Source: Hydrogenophaga sp. (GTDB lineage: Bacteria > Pseudomonadota > Gammaproteobacteria > Burkholderiales > Burkholderiaceae_C). From it: a stretch of DNA of 6,327 bases. The position numbers and the translations under genes were made by a program. Within the stretch, counting starts at the first letter, position 1. Each line of letters starts with the position of its first letter. The stretch spans positions 1 to 6,327 of the forward strand of contig JAGXRS010000095.1 in NCBI GenBank assembly GCA_018335615.1, written 5' to 3'. A model generated the notes under the pieces. The model was not told where the DNA came from. It did no database searches and saw only the letters and a list, made by a program, of their open reading frames with translations. Shown here one piece after another: positions 1 through 5,572 of the stretch.

Positions 1-1802
1 AGCTGAACGGCGCACGCGAACGCCTGGGACTGGACTTTCTGGTGCTGTACGACCCGCGGGGCCTGCCGCTGGCGCGCGCCGCTCCGGTGGCGACGACGCC
101 CACCGCCCTGGGCGCCCTGCCCCGCATGCCGCGCGAAACCCGGCAGGCGCTGCAGGACGACGGCACGCCCAGCAAGGCCTTGCTCATGGTGATGGAAGCC
201 TCAGCTCTGGAAGCGCTGGCCCCCCACCTGCTGCCGCGCGTGCAGTTGCCGGTGGTGCCCACACGCAATGCCGCACCGAGCGAGCGAAAAATCGAAGACC
301 GGGCGATGGTGGTGGTGTCGACCCTGCCCGTGCGCAACGCCGAGGGTCACACGCTCGCCCTGCTCAGTGGTGGCCTGCTGCTGAACCAGAACCTGGACTT
401 CATCGACCACATCAACCGCATCGTCTACCCCGAAGGCTCGCTGCCCTTCGACAGCCAGGGAACGGCCACGCTGTTCCTGGACGATGTGCGCATCACCACC
501 AACGTGCGCCTGTTCCAGGACCAGCGCGCCATCGGCACCCGCGTGTCGCAAACCGTGCGCGACTCGGTACTGGGCCAGGGCAAGACCTGGCTGGACCGGG
601 CCTTTGTGGTCAACGACTGGTATGTGTCGGCCTACGAACCTTTGCTGGACGCTGCGGGCGCGCGCATCGGCATGCTCTACGTGGGCTACCTGGAAGCACC
701 GTTCCGGCAGGTGCGCCATGCCATGCTGGGGGCCATCGGGCTGATCTTCCTCATGGTGATGGCGCTCTCCGCGTGGTTCTCCATGCGCTGGGCGCGCAGC
801 ATCTTCCGCCCGGTGGAGCACATGAACCGCACCATGCAGCGGGTGGAAGAAGGCGATGCGCACGCCCGCGTGGGCACCCTGCCCGCTCGCGACGAGCTCG
901 GTGCCCTCGCGGGCCATTTGGACGAGCTGCTGGACGTGATCGACGACAAGACCCGCACGTTGCAGCGCTGGGGCGAAGAGCTGGACCAGAAAGTAGTGGA
1001 ACGCACGGCCGAGCTGGAGGCCAGCAACGCCTCGCTGCAGCAGGCACAGCAGCAGCTGGTGAAGAGCGAAAAACTCGCGGCCATCGGCCAGCTCACGGCC
1101 AGCATCGCGCACGAAATCAACAACCCCATTGCCGTGATGCAGGGCAACCTCGACCTGATCCGCGAAACCCTGGGTCCGCACGCCGCACCGGTGGGCAGCG
1201 AACTGCGTCTGCTGGACGAACAGGTGCAGCGCATGCGTCTCATCGTCACCCAGCTGCTGCAATACGCCCGCCCCACCGAGTACGCCGGCTACGTGGAAGC
1301 GCTCGACCTGAACCGCACCGTGGACGACTGCCTGGTGCTGGTGGCGCACCTGCTGGCGCAAACCAAGATCCGCGTGCGGCGCGACTTCGAAGCCAGCCGG
1401 TACGTGGCATTCAACCGCCAGGAGTTGCAGCAGGTGGTGATCAACCTGCTCATCAACGCCATCCAGGCCATGCCCGAAGGCGGCGACCTGCTGCTGCACA
1501 CGCGCGACTGGGACGCCCAGCAGGGCGCTGCTGGCGCCCAACTGAGCGTGGCCGACAGCGGCGCCGGCCTGCCGCCGGGCGTGCAGGAGCGCCTATTCCG
1601 CCCCTTCTTCACCACCAAGAACGACGGCAACGGCCTGGGCCTGTGGATCAGCATGGGCCTGGTGGAACGCTACGGCGGGCGCATCAGCGCCGACAATCGC
1701 ACCCATGGACCTGGCGCCGTGTTCACCGTGCAACTGCTCACCGAGCCCCAGGCACCCGAGGCGGTGAACACACGCGATGGCCGGCCCGAGCCGTCGCCGT
1801 AA
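1..1802 (+). CDS. Cache-domain sensor histidine kinase (5' end cut by the window)
   Basis: Membrane sensor kinase that autophosphorylates on a histidine and passes the phosphate to a response regulator. The frame is open from base 3, so the true start and first membrane helix lie upstream; the GTG at 42 is only an internal codon, used here as residue 1. Residues 1-225 resemble a periplasmic double Cache domain of the Cache_3-Cache_2 type (GTATLFLDD, GTRVS, WYVSAYEPL, GMLYVGY). One membrane helix spans about 228-249. A HAMP domain follows (about 250-300; P257, DELG at 284), then a coiled coil (about 300-340). The dimerisation/phosphoacceptor domain has the H-box AHEINNP with H357. The ATPase domain is complete: N-box with N472, G1 DSGAG at 505, F-box FFTTK at 522, G2 GLGL at 531. 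This supports an active NtrB-like kinase. The ligand cannot be read from sequence; small organic acids are common for Cache kinases. No response regulator follows, so a partner may lie upstream. Confidence 0.95.
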   Translation, partial: LNGARERLGLDFLVLYDPRGLPLARAAPVATTPTALGALPRMPRETRQALQDDGTPSKALLMVMEASALEALAPHLLPRVQLPVVPTRNAAPSERKIEDRAMVVVSTLPVRNAEGHTLALLSGGLLLNQNLDFIDHINRIVYPEGSLPFDSQGTATLFLDDVRITTNVRLFQDQRAIGTRVSQTVRDSVLGQGKTWLDRAFVVNDWYVSAYEPLLDAAGARIGMLYVGYLEAPFRQVRHAMLGAIGLIFLMVMALSAWFSMRWARSIFRPVEHMNRTMQRVEEGDAHARVGTLPARDELGALAGHLDELLDVIDDKTRTLQRWGEELDQKVVERTAELEASNASLQQAQQQLVKSEKLAAIGQLTASIAHEINNPIAVMQGNLDLIRETLGPHAAPVGSELRLLDEQVQRMRLIVTQLLQYARPTEYAGYVEALDLNRTVDDCLVLVAHLLAQTKIRVRRDFEASRYVAFNRQELQQVVINLLINAIQAMPEGGDLLLHTRDWDAQQGAAGAQLSVADSGAGLPPGVQERLFRPFFTTKNDGNGLGLWISMGLVERYGGRISADNRTHGPGAVFTVQLLTEPQAPEAVNTRDGRPEPSP

Positions 1803-1823
1803 CAGCCCGCCCACCCTGTCAAC

Positions 1824-1829
1824 AGAGGA
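1824..1829 (+). promoter_or_regulatory. Shine-Dalgarno of the metallophosphoesterase gene
   Basis: AGAGGA lies five bases before the ATG at 1835. It fixes the start of a frame that is otherwise open far upstream through the histidine kinase region, and it is the clearest ribosome binding site in the window. Confidence 0.75.
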
Positions 1830-1834
1830 CCTTC

Positions 1835-2929
1835 ATGAGCCTGATCCAGCCCTTGCCAACAGGTCCGCTTGACATCATCGGCGACGTGCACGGCGAATAC
1901 GACGCACTCTGTGACCTGCTCCAACACCTGGGCTACGACACGCAGGGCCTGCACCCAGACGGCCGTACCCTGGTTTTCGTGGGGGATTTTTGTGATCGCG
2001 GGCCGAACAGCCCGGCCGTGCTGGCGCTGGTCAAACAGCTGATCCGGTCGGAGCGCGCTGCCGCCGTGCTGGGCAACCACGAGATCAATCTGCTGCGAGG
2101 GCAGGCCAAGGATGGTTCTGGCTGGTTCTTCGAAGAGCGCACGCAGCGTGACCACGACCGATACGCGCCGTTCCAGCGCCCCACGCCAGCGGCGCGCGCG
2201 GACATCCTGGCGCTGCTGTCCGCACTGCCCATTGCGCTCGAACGCGACGACCTGCGGGTGGTACACGCGGCCTGGCAACAAGAGGCCATCGAAGCCGTGC
2301 GGCCACTCCCCTTGGGGTCCGTGCGCAGGGCCTATGACCGCTGGGAAGAGAGCGCACACCAGCACGCCCGCCGGATCACGCTGGATGAGCGGATGCAATT
2401 CGAACTCAGCGACTGGGCGTTTGGCTTGGAAGACCCGCAGCGACAGCCACCGTTTCTGCATGCCCATGCCGAGCACGAATCACACCGGCAGATGCTCAAT
2501 CCGCTGAAGGTGCTCACCTCCGGCGTGGAGCGCAAGGGAGCCTCACCCTTTTTCTCGGGTGGAAAATGGCGTTTTGCAGAGCGTGTGGCCTGGTGGGACG
2601 CCTACTGCGACCCCACACCCGTTGTGGTGGGGCACTATTGGCGCCGGGCGCACAGGAGCAACCGCACCGCCGCTCTCGACAAAAGTGACGCGGATATTTT
2701 TGAGCGCACCCATCCACTCGCCTGGCACGGCCAGCGCGGCAATGTGTTCTGCGTGGACTTTTCAGCGGGGGGCCGCTGGCTGGAGCGCAAGACCGGCACA
2801 CGGATCGGCAACCGTTTCAAGCTGGCCGCGCTGCGCTGGCCGGAACAGCTCTTGCAGTTCGACGACGGCGAAGAGCGGACGACGCACGGCTTTGGACACA
2901 CCACGGACACAGATCCTGCCCCGGGGTGA
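1835..2929 (+). CDS. PPP-family metallophosphoesterase
   Basis: Predicted cytoplasmic two-metal phosphatase of 364 residues. The PPP-family signature appears in order: GDVHG (D17, H19), GDFCDRG (D51, D54), GNHE (N81, H82), then likely metal-binding histidines H144 (VVHAAW) and H267 (VVGHYW). These ligands point to an active enzyme of the ApaH/PrpE/serine-threonine phosphatase clan; diadenosine polyphosphates, other nucleotides or phosphoproteins are possible substrates, and the sequence does not decide among them. It is longer than ApaH (about 280 residues) or PrpE (about 245), mostly because about 120 residues separate H144 from H267, with a further tail after it. No signal peptide or membrane helix is seen. 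The gene starts 32 bases after the kinase stop with a good Shine-Dalgarno and no visible promoter, so co-transcription is likely. Some stretches (around 1980 and 2548-2580) are more A/T-rich than the neighbouring genes, a weak hint of separate history. Confidence 0.9.
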   Translation: MSLIQPLPTGPLDIIGDVHGEYDALCDLLQHLGYDTQGLHPDGRTLVFVGDFCDRGPNSPAVLALVKQLIRSERAAAVLGNHEINLLRGQAKDGSGWFFEERTQRDHDRYAPFQRPTPAARADILALLSALPIALERDDLRVVHAAWQQEAIEAVRPLPLGSVRRAYDRWEESAHQHARRITLDERMQFELSDWAFGLEDPQRQPPFLHAHAEHESHRQMLNPLKVLTSGVERKGASPFFSGGKWRFAERVAWWDAYCDPTPVVVGHYWRRAHRSNRTAALDKSDADIFERTHPLAWHGQRGNVFCVDFSAGGRWLERKTGTRIGNRFKLAALRWPEQLLQFDDGEERTTHGFGHTTDTDPAPG

Positions 2930-3072
2930 TTGGCTGGTCTGCTGCTTCACACAGGATCTGGACCGCCCGGCATGAGCCACCAGCCACATCGCTGATTGCC
3001 TTGGGCACGGCCCCACTGCTCAACATTTGCGCATCACCCCAACAACAAAGCAGGATTGCGGAGCGCAACCAG
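2930..3072. other. Intergenic stretch without a recognisable gene
   Basis: Non-coding space after the metallophosphoesterase. The only structure seen is a small inverted repeat, TTGCG-GAG-CGCAA at 3056-3068, with no T-run after it, so it is not a good terminator for the upstream gene. No promoter or coding signal stands out. Confidence 0.5.
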
Positions 3073-3109
3073 AAATAGAAAACCCCGGAAACCTTGCGAT
3101 TTCCGGGGT
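3073..3109 (-). terminator. Intrinsic terminator of the tRNA transcript
   Basis: A perfect 10-bp stem (ACCCCGGAAA at 3082-3091 pairing with 3100-3109) closes an 8-base loop. Read on the minus strand it is followed by TTTTCTATTT, giving a typical rho-independent terminator a few bases after the CCA end of tRNA-Arg. An outer inverted repeat, AAATAG at 3073-3078 with CTATTT at 3112-3117, extends the structure across a small internal loop and reaches the last base of the tRNA. On the plus strand the hairpin is followed by only a weak T-rich stretch, so termination of the metallophosphoesterase transcript here would be poorer. Confidence 0.85.
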
Positions 3110-3116
3110 AACTATT

Positions 3117-3193
3117 TGGTGCGGCTGGCAGGAATCGAACCCACGACCCCTTGGTTCGTAGCCAAGTACTCTATCCAGCTGAGCTACAGCCGC
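3117..3193 (-). tRNA. tRNA-Arg (anticodon ACG)
   Basis: All cloverleaf parts pair on the minus strand. The acceptor stem is GCGGCTG/CAGCCGC and the D stem is GCTC/GAGT. The anticodon stem CTTGG/CCAAG encloses loop CTACGAA with anticodon ACG, followed by a five-base variable loop and a T arm with TTCGAAT. A73 and an encoded CCA end the gene (77 bases). A34 is expected to be edited to inosine by TadA so that CGU, CGC and CGA are read. The D loop and anticodon region closely resemble E. coli tRNA-Arg(ACG). It is the second tRNA in the minus-strand direction, behind its own TACAAT box and ahead of a strong terminator. Confidence 0.97.
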
Positions 3194-3203
3194 TAAGCCT
3201 CGT

Positions 3204-3209
3204 ATTGTA
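3204..3209 (-). promoter_or_regulatory. -10 box for tRNA-Arg
   Basis: TACAAT on the minus strand matches the sigma-70 -10 consensus at five of six bases and lies ten bases before the tRNA, so the leader would be only a few bases. I see no good -35 at 16-18 bases. The same hexamer occurs before the other tRNA here. Confidence 0.5.
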
Positions 3210-3211
3210 GC

Positions 3212-3302
3212 AGGCTTTTCAGCCTTTTCCTTCAGATCGCCGGTTTTTAAACTTGGCGATTGAGACCGAAGTCTTGCAGGAACTCTTCACGAGAAGCTCT
3301 CG
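3212..3302 (-). other. Structured tRNA spacer, possible leader or small RNA
   Basis: Between the two tRNAs the minus strand holds a chain of small inverted repeats. They are CGAGA-GCT-TCTCG (3290-3302), AGAC-TTCG-GTCT (3263-3274, a C(UUCG)G-capped helix if transcribed), ATCGCC/GGCGAT with a 13-base loop (3236-3260), and AGGCT-GAAA-AGCCT (3212-3225, GNRA-type loop). A perfect TATAAT lies just upstream. No known RNA family is recognised and no coding frame is credible. It could be a processed spacer of a tRNA precursor, a small RNA, or chance structure. Confidence 0.2.
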
Positions 3303-3308
3303 ATTATA
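3303..3308 (-). promoter_or_regulatory. Consensus -10 box in the tRNA spacer
   Basis: A perfect TATAAT on the minus strand, about 110 bases before tRNA-Arg and 65 bases after the CAT tRNA. No TTGACA-like -35 or extended -10 TG is seen at the right distance, although an A/T-rich tract lies upstream. It could drive a longer tRNA-Arg precursor or an independent small transcript. Confidence 0.3.
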
Positions 3309-3372
3309 GACCAATAAAACTCAAGATTTGGCCTAAAACTCATTTTTCTTAACAAAACCCATCAAACAGCGG

Positions 3373-3449
3373 TGGTAGGCCGTGTTGGGCTTGAACCAAC
3401 GACCAAAGGATTATGAGTCCTCTGCTCTGACCAACTGAGCTAACGGCCC
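3373..3449 (-). tRNA. tRNA with CAT anticodon (tRNA-Ile2 favoured; else elongator tRNA-Met)
   Basis: The cloverleaf is complete on the minus strand: acceptor GGGCCGT/ACGGCCT, D stem GCTC/GAGC, anticodon stem GAGGA/TCCTT around loop CTCATAA (anticodon CAT), T arm GTTGG-TTCAAGC-CCAAC, A73 and encoded CCA (77 bases). It is not the initiator: the three G-C pairs at the foot of the anticodon stem and the 1-72 mismatch are missing. C4-G69, C5-G68, the G27-U43 wobble pair, the TGGTC variable loop and TTCAAG in the T loop resemble E. coli tRNA-Ile2, whose C34 is changed to lysidine by TilS so that AUA is read. Automatic annotation may call it tRNA-Met. The 1-72 pair is an unusual G-U. No terminator follows it, so it may be co-transcribed with tRNA-Arg. 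Confidence 0.93.
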
Positions 3450-3461
3450 CGCCAGCGCTGG

Positions 3462-3467
3462 ATTGTA
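3462..3467 (-). promoter_or_regulatory. -10 box for the CAT tRNA
   Basis: TACAAT on the minus strand lies 12 bases before the tRNA. The expected start falls inside the 10-base palindrome CCAGCGCTGG (3452-3461). A weak -35 candidate (GTGAAG, 16-base spacer) would overlap the last codons of hrcA. Confidence 0.5.
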
Positions 3468-3485
3468 GAGGCTGCGACGCGCGCT

Positions 3486-4505
3486 TCACTTGTTGTGGCT
3501 CAGGGCGTTGCTCACCAGCTTGGCTGTCACGTCGACGATCTGGATCATGCGCTCGTAGGGCATGCGCTGCGGTCCGATGACGCCGAGCGTGCCGACCACC
3601 TGACCATCCACCTCGTACGGTGCGGTGACCACCGAGAGGTCTTCATAGGGCACCACCTGGCTTTCACCGCCGATGTAGATGCGCACACCGTCGGCCTGGG
3701 CCGACACGTCGAGCAAGCGGATGAGCTGGGTTTTTTGTTCGAACAGGTCGAACATGCGGCGCAGGTTGCCCATGTCACTCGAAAACTCGGATACCGAGAG
3801 CAGGTTGCGCTCACCCGACACCACCACATCGTCCTGGGGGTTGTCCACGCCGGTGCCGATTTCCACCGCCGCCTTCATGAGGTCGGCAATCTCGCCGCGC
3901 AGGGCTTCCACCTCGGTCTTCAGGCGCTCGCGCACCGCCTCCATGGTGAGCCCCGAATAGTGGGCATTCAGGAAGTTCGAGGCTTCAAGCAACTGGGACT
4001 GGGTAAAGTTGACCTGGGTGTGGATGATGCGGTTCTGCACATCACCCTCGGGCGACACGATGATGACGAGCACGCGCCGCTCGGACAGGCTCAGGAACTC
4101 GATGTGGCGGAACACCGAGGCGCGGCGGGGCGCCATCACCACGCCGACGAACTGGGAAAGGCTGGAGAGCATCTGCGCCGCGTGGCTGATGACCTGCAGG
4201 GGTTGCCCGGCCTCAATGCCCTGTGCACGCATGTCGCCCATCGGTGCCAGACCATCGCGCCGCACGGTGAGCATGGTGTCCACGAAGAGCCGGTAGCCGC
4301 GCGGCGTGGGGATGCGCCCGGCCGAGGTGTGCGGACTGGCGATGAGGCCCAGCTCTTCCAGGTCGCTCATCACATTGCGGATGGTGGCCGGCGACAGTTC
4401 CATGCCTGCCGCCTTCGCGAGCGTGCGAGACCCGACCGGCTGGCCGTCGGCGATGTATCGCTCCACGAGGGTTTTGAGCAGCAGCTTGGCACGGTCGTCT
4501 AACAT
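3486..4505 (-). CDS. hrcA: Heat-inducible transcription repressor HrcA
   Basis: Repressor of class I heat-shock genes. In the known system it binds the CIRCE inverted repeat ahead of groESL and sometimes dnaK, with its active fold supported by GroEL. The protein has 339 residues, normal for betaproteobacterial HrcA. The N-terminal winged helix is clear: MLDDRAKLLL start, helix-turn-helix about residues 22-48 (PVGSRTLAKA, LSPATIRNVMSDLEELG), wing about 56-72 (SPHTSAGRIPTPRGY). The rest matches the GAF-like dimerisation domain, with SQFVGVV and GTLGVIGP near the conserved C-terminus. The start is supported by the family-typical MLDDR. No Shine-Dalgarno precedes it, and a TAAAAT hexamer sits six bases before the ATG. 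The gene is divergent from nadK and stands apart from grpE/dnaK/groE. No CIRCE repeat is visible in its upstream gap, so autoregulation through CIRCE is not supported here. Confidence 0.97.
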   Translation of the reverse strand: MLDDRAKLLLKTLVERYIADGQPVGSRTLAKAAGMELSPATIRNVMSDLEELGLIASPHTSAGRIPTPRGYRLFVDTMLTVRRDGLAPMGDMRAQGIEAGQPLQVISHAAQMLSSLSQFVGVVMAPRRASVFRHIEFLSLSERRVLVIIVSPEGDVQNRIIHTQVNFTQSQLLEASNFLNAHYSGLTMEAVRERLKTEVEALRGEIADLMKAAVEIGTGVDNPQDDVVVSGERNLLSVSEFSSDMGNLRRMFDLFEQKTQLIRLLDVSAQADGVRIYIGGESQVVPYEDLSVVTAPYEVDGQVVGTLGVIGPQRMPYERMIQIVDVTAKLVSNALSHNK

Positions 4506-4511
4506 CGTTTC

Positions 4512-4517
4512 ATTTTA
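4512..4517 (-). promoter_or_regulatory. -10-like box immediately before hrcA
   Basis: TAAAAT on the minus strand matches TATAAT at five of six bases and ends six bases before the hrcA ATG. Transcription would then begin at or next to the A of the start codon, giving a leaderless message, which fits the missing Shine-Dalgarno. No good -35 was found. Confidence 0.35.
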
Positions 4518-4552
4518 GGAGCGTCTGCGTCGGGGGGGCCGGACCAGCCAAG

Positions 4553-4568
4553 GGTTTGCAGGGAAACC
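4553..4568. repeat. Small inverted repeat in the hrcA/nadK gap
   Basis: GGTTT (4553-4557) and AAACC (4564-4568) flank six bases. It is short and does not resemble CIRCE (TTAGCACTC-N9-GAGTGCTAA). It could be an operator half-site pair or chance. Confidence 0.2.
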
Positions 4569-4586
4569 ACGGATCGGCGGCTATGT

Positions 4587-4592
4587 TGTAAT
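4587..4592 (+). promoter_or_regulatory. -10-like box immediately before nadK
   Basis: TGTAAT matches TATAAT at five of six bases and ends six bases before the ATG at 4599, the same geometry as on the hrcA side. The overlapping TATGTT at 4582-4587 is an alternative. No clear -35 is seen. It suggests a leaderless or nearly leaderless nadK transcript. Confidence 0.35.
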
Positions 4593-4598
4593 TTGCCG

Positions 4599-5516
4599 AT
4601 GACCCTGCCCGCTCACCCATTGCCCTCGCCGTCCCGCTCGGGACGTGACCTGCGCTTTGCTCATGTGGCCATCATCGGCAAGTACCAGGCGCCGGGTTCG
4701 CGCAACGCGGTGGACGAGATTGCCCATTTCCTTCACGACGAAGGGTGTGACGTCTCGCTGGAACAGGAAACTGCCCTCAACACCGGGCTGATGCAGTACC
4801 AGGCGCTGGACGTGCCGGCCATTGGCCTGCACTGCGACCTGGCCCTGGTGGTGGGGGGCGACGGCACCATGCTCGGCATTGGCCGGCAGCTGGCGCGCTA
4901 TGGGGTGCCGCTGGTCGGCATCAACCAGGGCCGACTCGGCTTCATCACCGACATTCCCTTCGAAAGCTACCGCGAAACCCTGCGCCCGATCCTGCGCGGC
5001 GCGTTTGACGAAGACCCGCGCGCGCTGATGGCGGCGTCGGTCTGGCGCGACGGGCGCTGCGTGTTCGAGGCCACGGCACTCAACGATGTGGTGGTCAACC
5101 GGGGCGGTGTGGCCAGCATGATCGAGCTGCGGGTGGAGGTGGACGGCCATTTTGTCGCCAACCAGCGCGCCGACGGCCTCATCATCGCCTCCCCGACGGG
5201 CTCCACCGCTTACGCGCTGTCGGCGGGCGGTCCATTGCTGCACCCGGCCATCGGCGGCTGGGTGATGGTGCCGATTGCACCGCACACGCTGTCGAACCGG
5301 CCCATCGTGTTGCCATCGGACAGCGAGATCGCGGTCGAGATCGTGTCGGGCCGCGACGCCAGCGCGAACTTCGACATGCAGTCGCTCACCAGCCTCATGC
5401 ACGGCGACCGCATTGTGGTGCGTCGATCCGACCATGCGCTGCGCCTGCTGCACCCCGTGGGCTGGAGCTATTTCGACACCCTTCGTAAAAAACTGCACTG
5501 GAACGAAGGGGCCTGA
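4599..5516 (+). CDS. nadK: NAD kinase
   Basis: Cytoplasmic enzyme that phosphorylates NAD+ to NADP+ using ATP or polyphosphate, the only route to NADP in most bacteria and therefore normally essential. The protein has 305 residues (E. coli 292). Family marks occur in order: VAIIGKYQ (V23-), the GGDGTML phosphate-binding loop with D88, VGINQGRLGFITD, the NAD-contacting ND pair N162/D163 (NE in E. coli), DGLIIASPTGSTAY with the glycine-rich SPTGST from S198, PIAPHTLSNRP, and a C-terminal HPVGWSYFDTLRKKL. The ATG at 4599 is chosen because it is the nearest ATG before the conserved core; a TTG lies two codons upstream and the first 20 residues are a variable, proline/serine-rich lead. There is no Shine-Dalgarno. 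It is divergent from hrcA, and recN follows 56 bases downstream in the same direction. Confidence 0.97.
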   Translation: MTLPAHPLPSPSRSGRDLRFAHVAIIGKYQAPGSRNAVDEIAHFLHDEGCDVSLEQETALNTGLMQYQALDVPAIGLHCDLALVVGGDGTMLGIGRQLARYGVPLVGINQGRLGFITDIPFESYRETLRPILRGAFDEDPRALMAASVWRDGRCVFEATALNDVVVNRGGVASMIELRVEVDGHFVANQRADGLIIASPTGSTAYALSAGGPLLHPAIGGWVMVPIAPHTLSNRPIVLPSDSEIAVEIVSGRDASANFDMQSLTSLMHGDRIVVRRSDHALRLLHPVGWSYFDTLRKKLHWNEGA

Positions 5517-5525
5517 AAGGCGGTT

Positions 5526-5531
5526 CACAAT
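5526..5531 (+). promoter_or_regulatory. Possible -10 box for recN
   Basis: CACAAT in the 56-base nadK-recN gap matches the -10 consensus at four of six bases, with no good -35. No LexA-type CTGT-N8-ACAG palindrome is present in the gap, so SOS control of recN, as known in E. coli, is not visible at this site. recN may instead be read from the nadK promoter. Confidence 0.2.
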
Positions 5532-5572
5532 ACGGGCGTCAACTCCACTTCCGGACCCGAACCCGACGCCCC

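Noticed and set aside
42..44. GTG at 42 as the start of the histidine kinase
   Set aside because: The frame is open to the window edge, no ribosome binding site precedes it, and the Cache domain and first membrane helix must begin further upstream.
201..1541. Long open frame (446 codons) antisense to the histidine kinase
   Set aside because: It is the usual shadow frame opposite a high-GC gene: rich in His, Gln, Val and Ala, no recognisable motif, while the plus strand has a complete kinase.
773..1834. Upstream extension of the metallophosphoesterase frame, which would give 718 residues
   Set aside because: The extension overlaps the kinase catalytic domains in another frame and reads as Arg/Ala/Pro/Gly-rich noise; the Shine-Dalgarno at 1824 and the GDVHG motif near residue 16 fix the start at 1835.
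3212..3229. Plus-strand terminator (AGGCT-TTTC-AGCCT followed by TTTT)
   Set aside because: The stem is only 5 bp with a weak T-run and no plus-strand gene ends nearby, so I did not list it as a terminator.
3219..3314. Short minus-strand frame (31 residues from a TTG) in the tRNA spacer
   Set aside because: No ribosome binding site, no family resemblance, and it overlaps the hairpins and the -10 box; length is within chance.
3495..4502. Long open plus-strand frame opposite hrcA
   Set aside because: It mirrors hrcA almost exactly, is His-rich and motif-free; hrcA on the minus strand is unmistakable.
4506..4598. CIRCE operator between hrcA and nadK
   Set aside because: No TTAGCACTC-N9-GAGTGCTAA-like repeat is present; the only inverted repeat is a 5-base GGTTT/AAACC pair.
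4581..5528. Long open minus-strand frame opposite nadK
   Set aside because: Antisense shadow of nadK with His/Arg/Val-rich low-information sequence.
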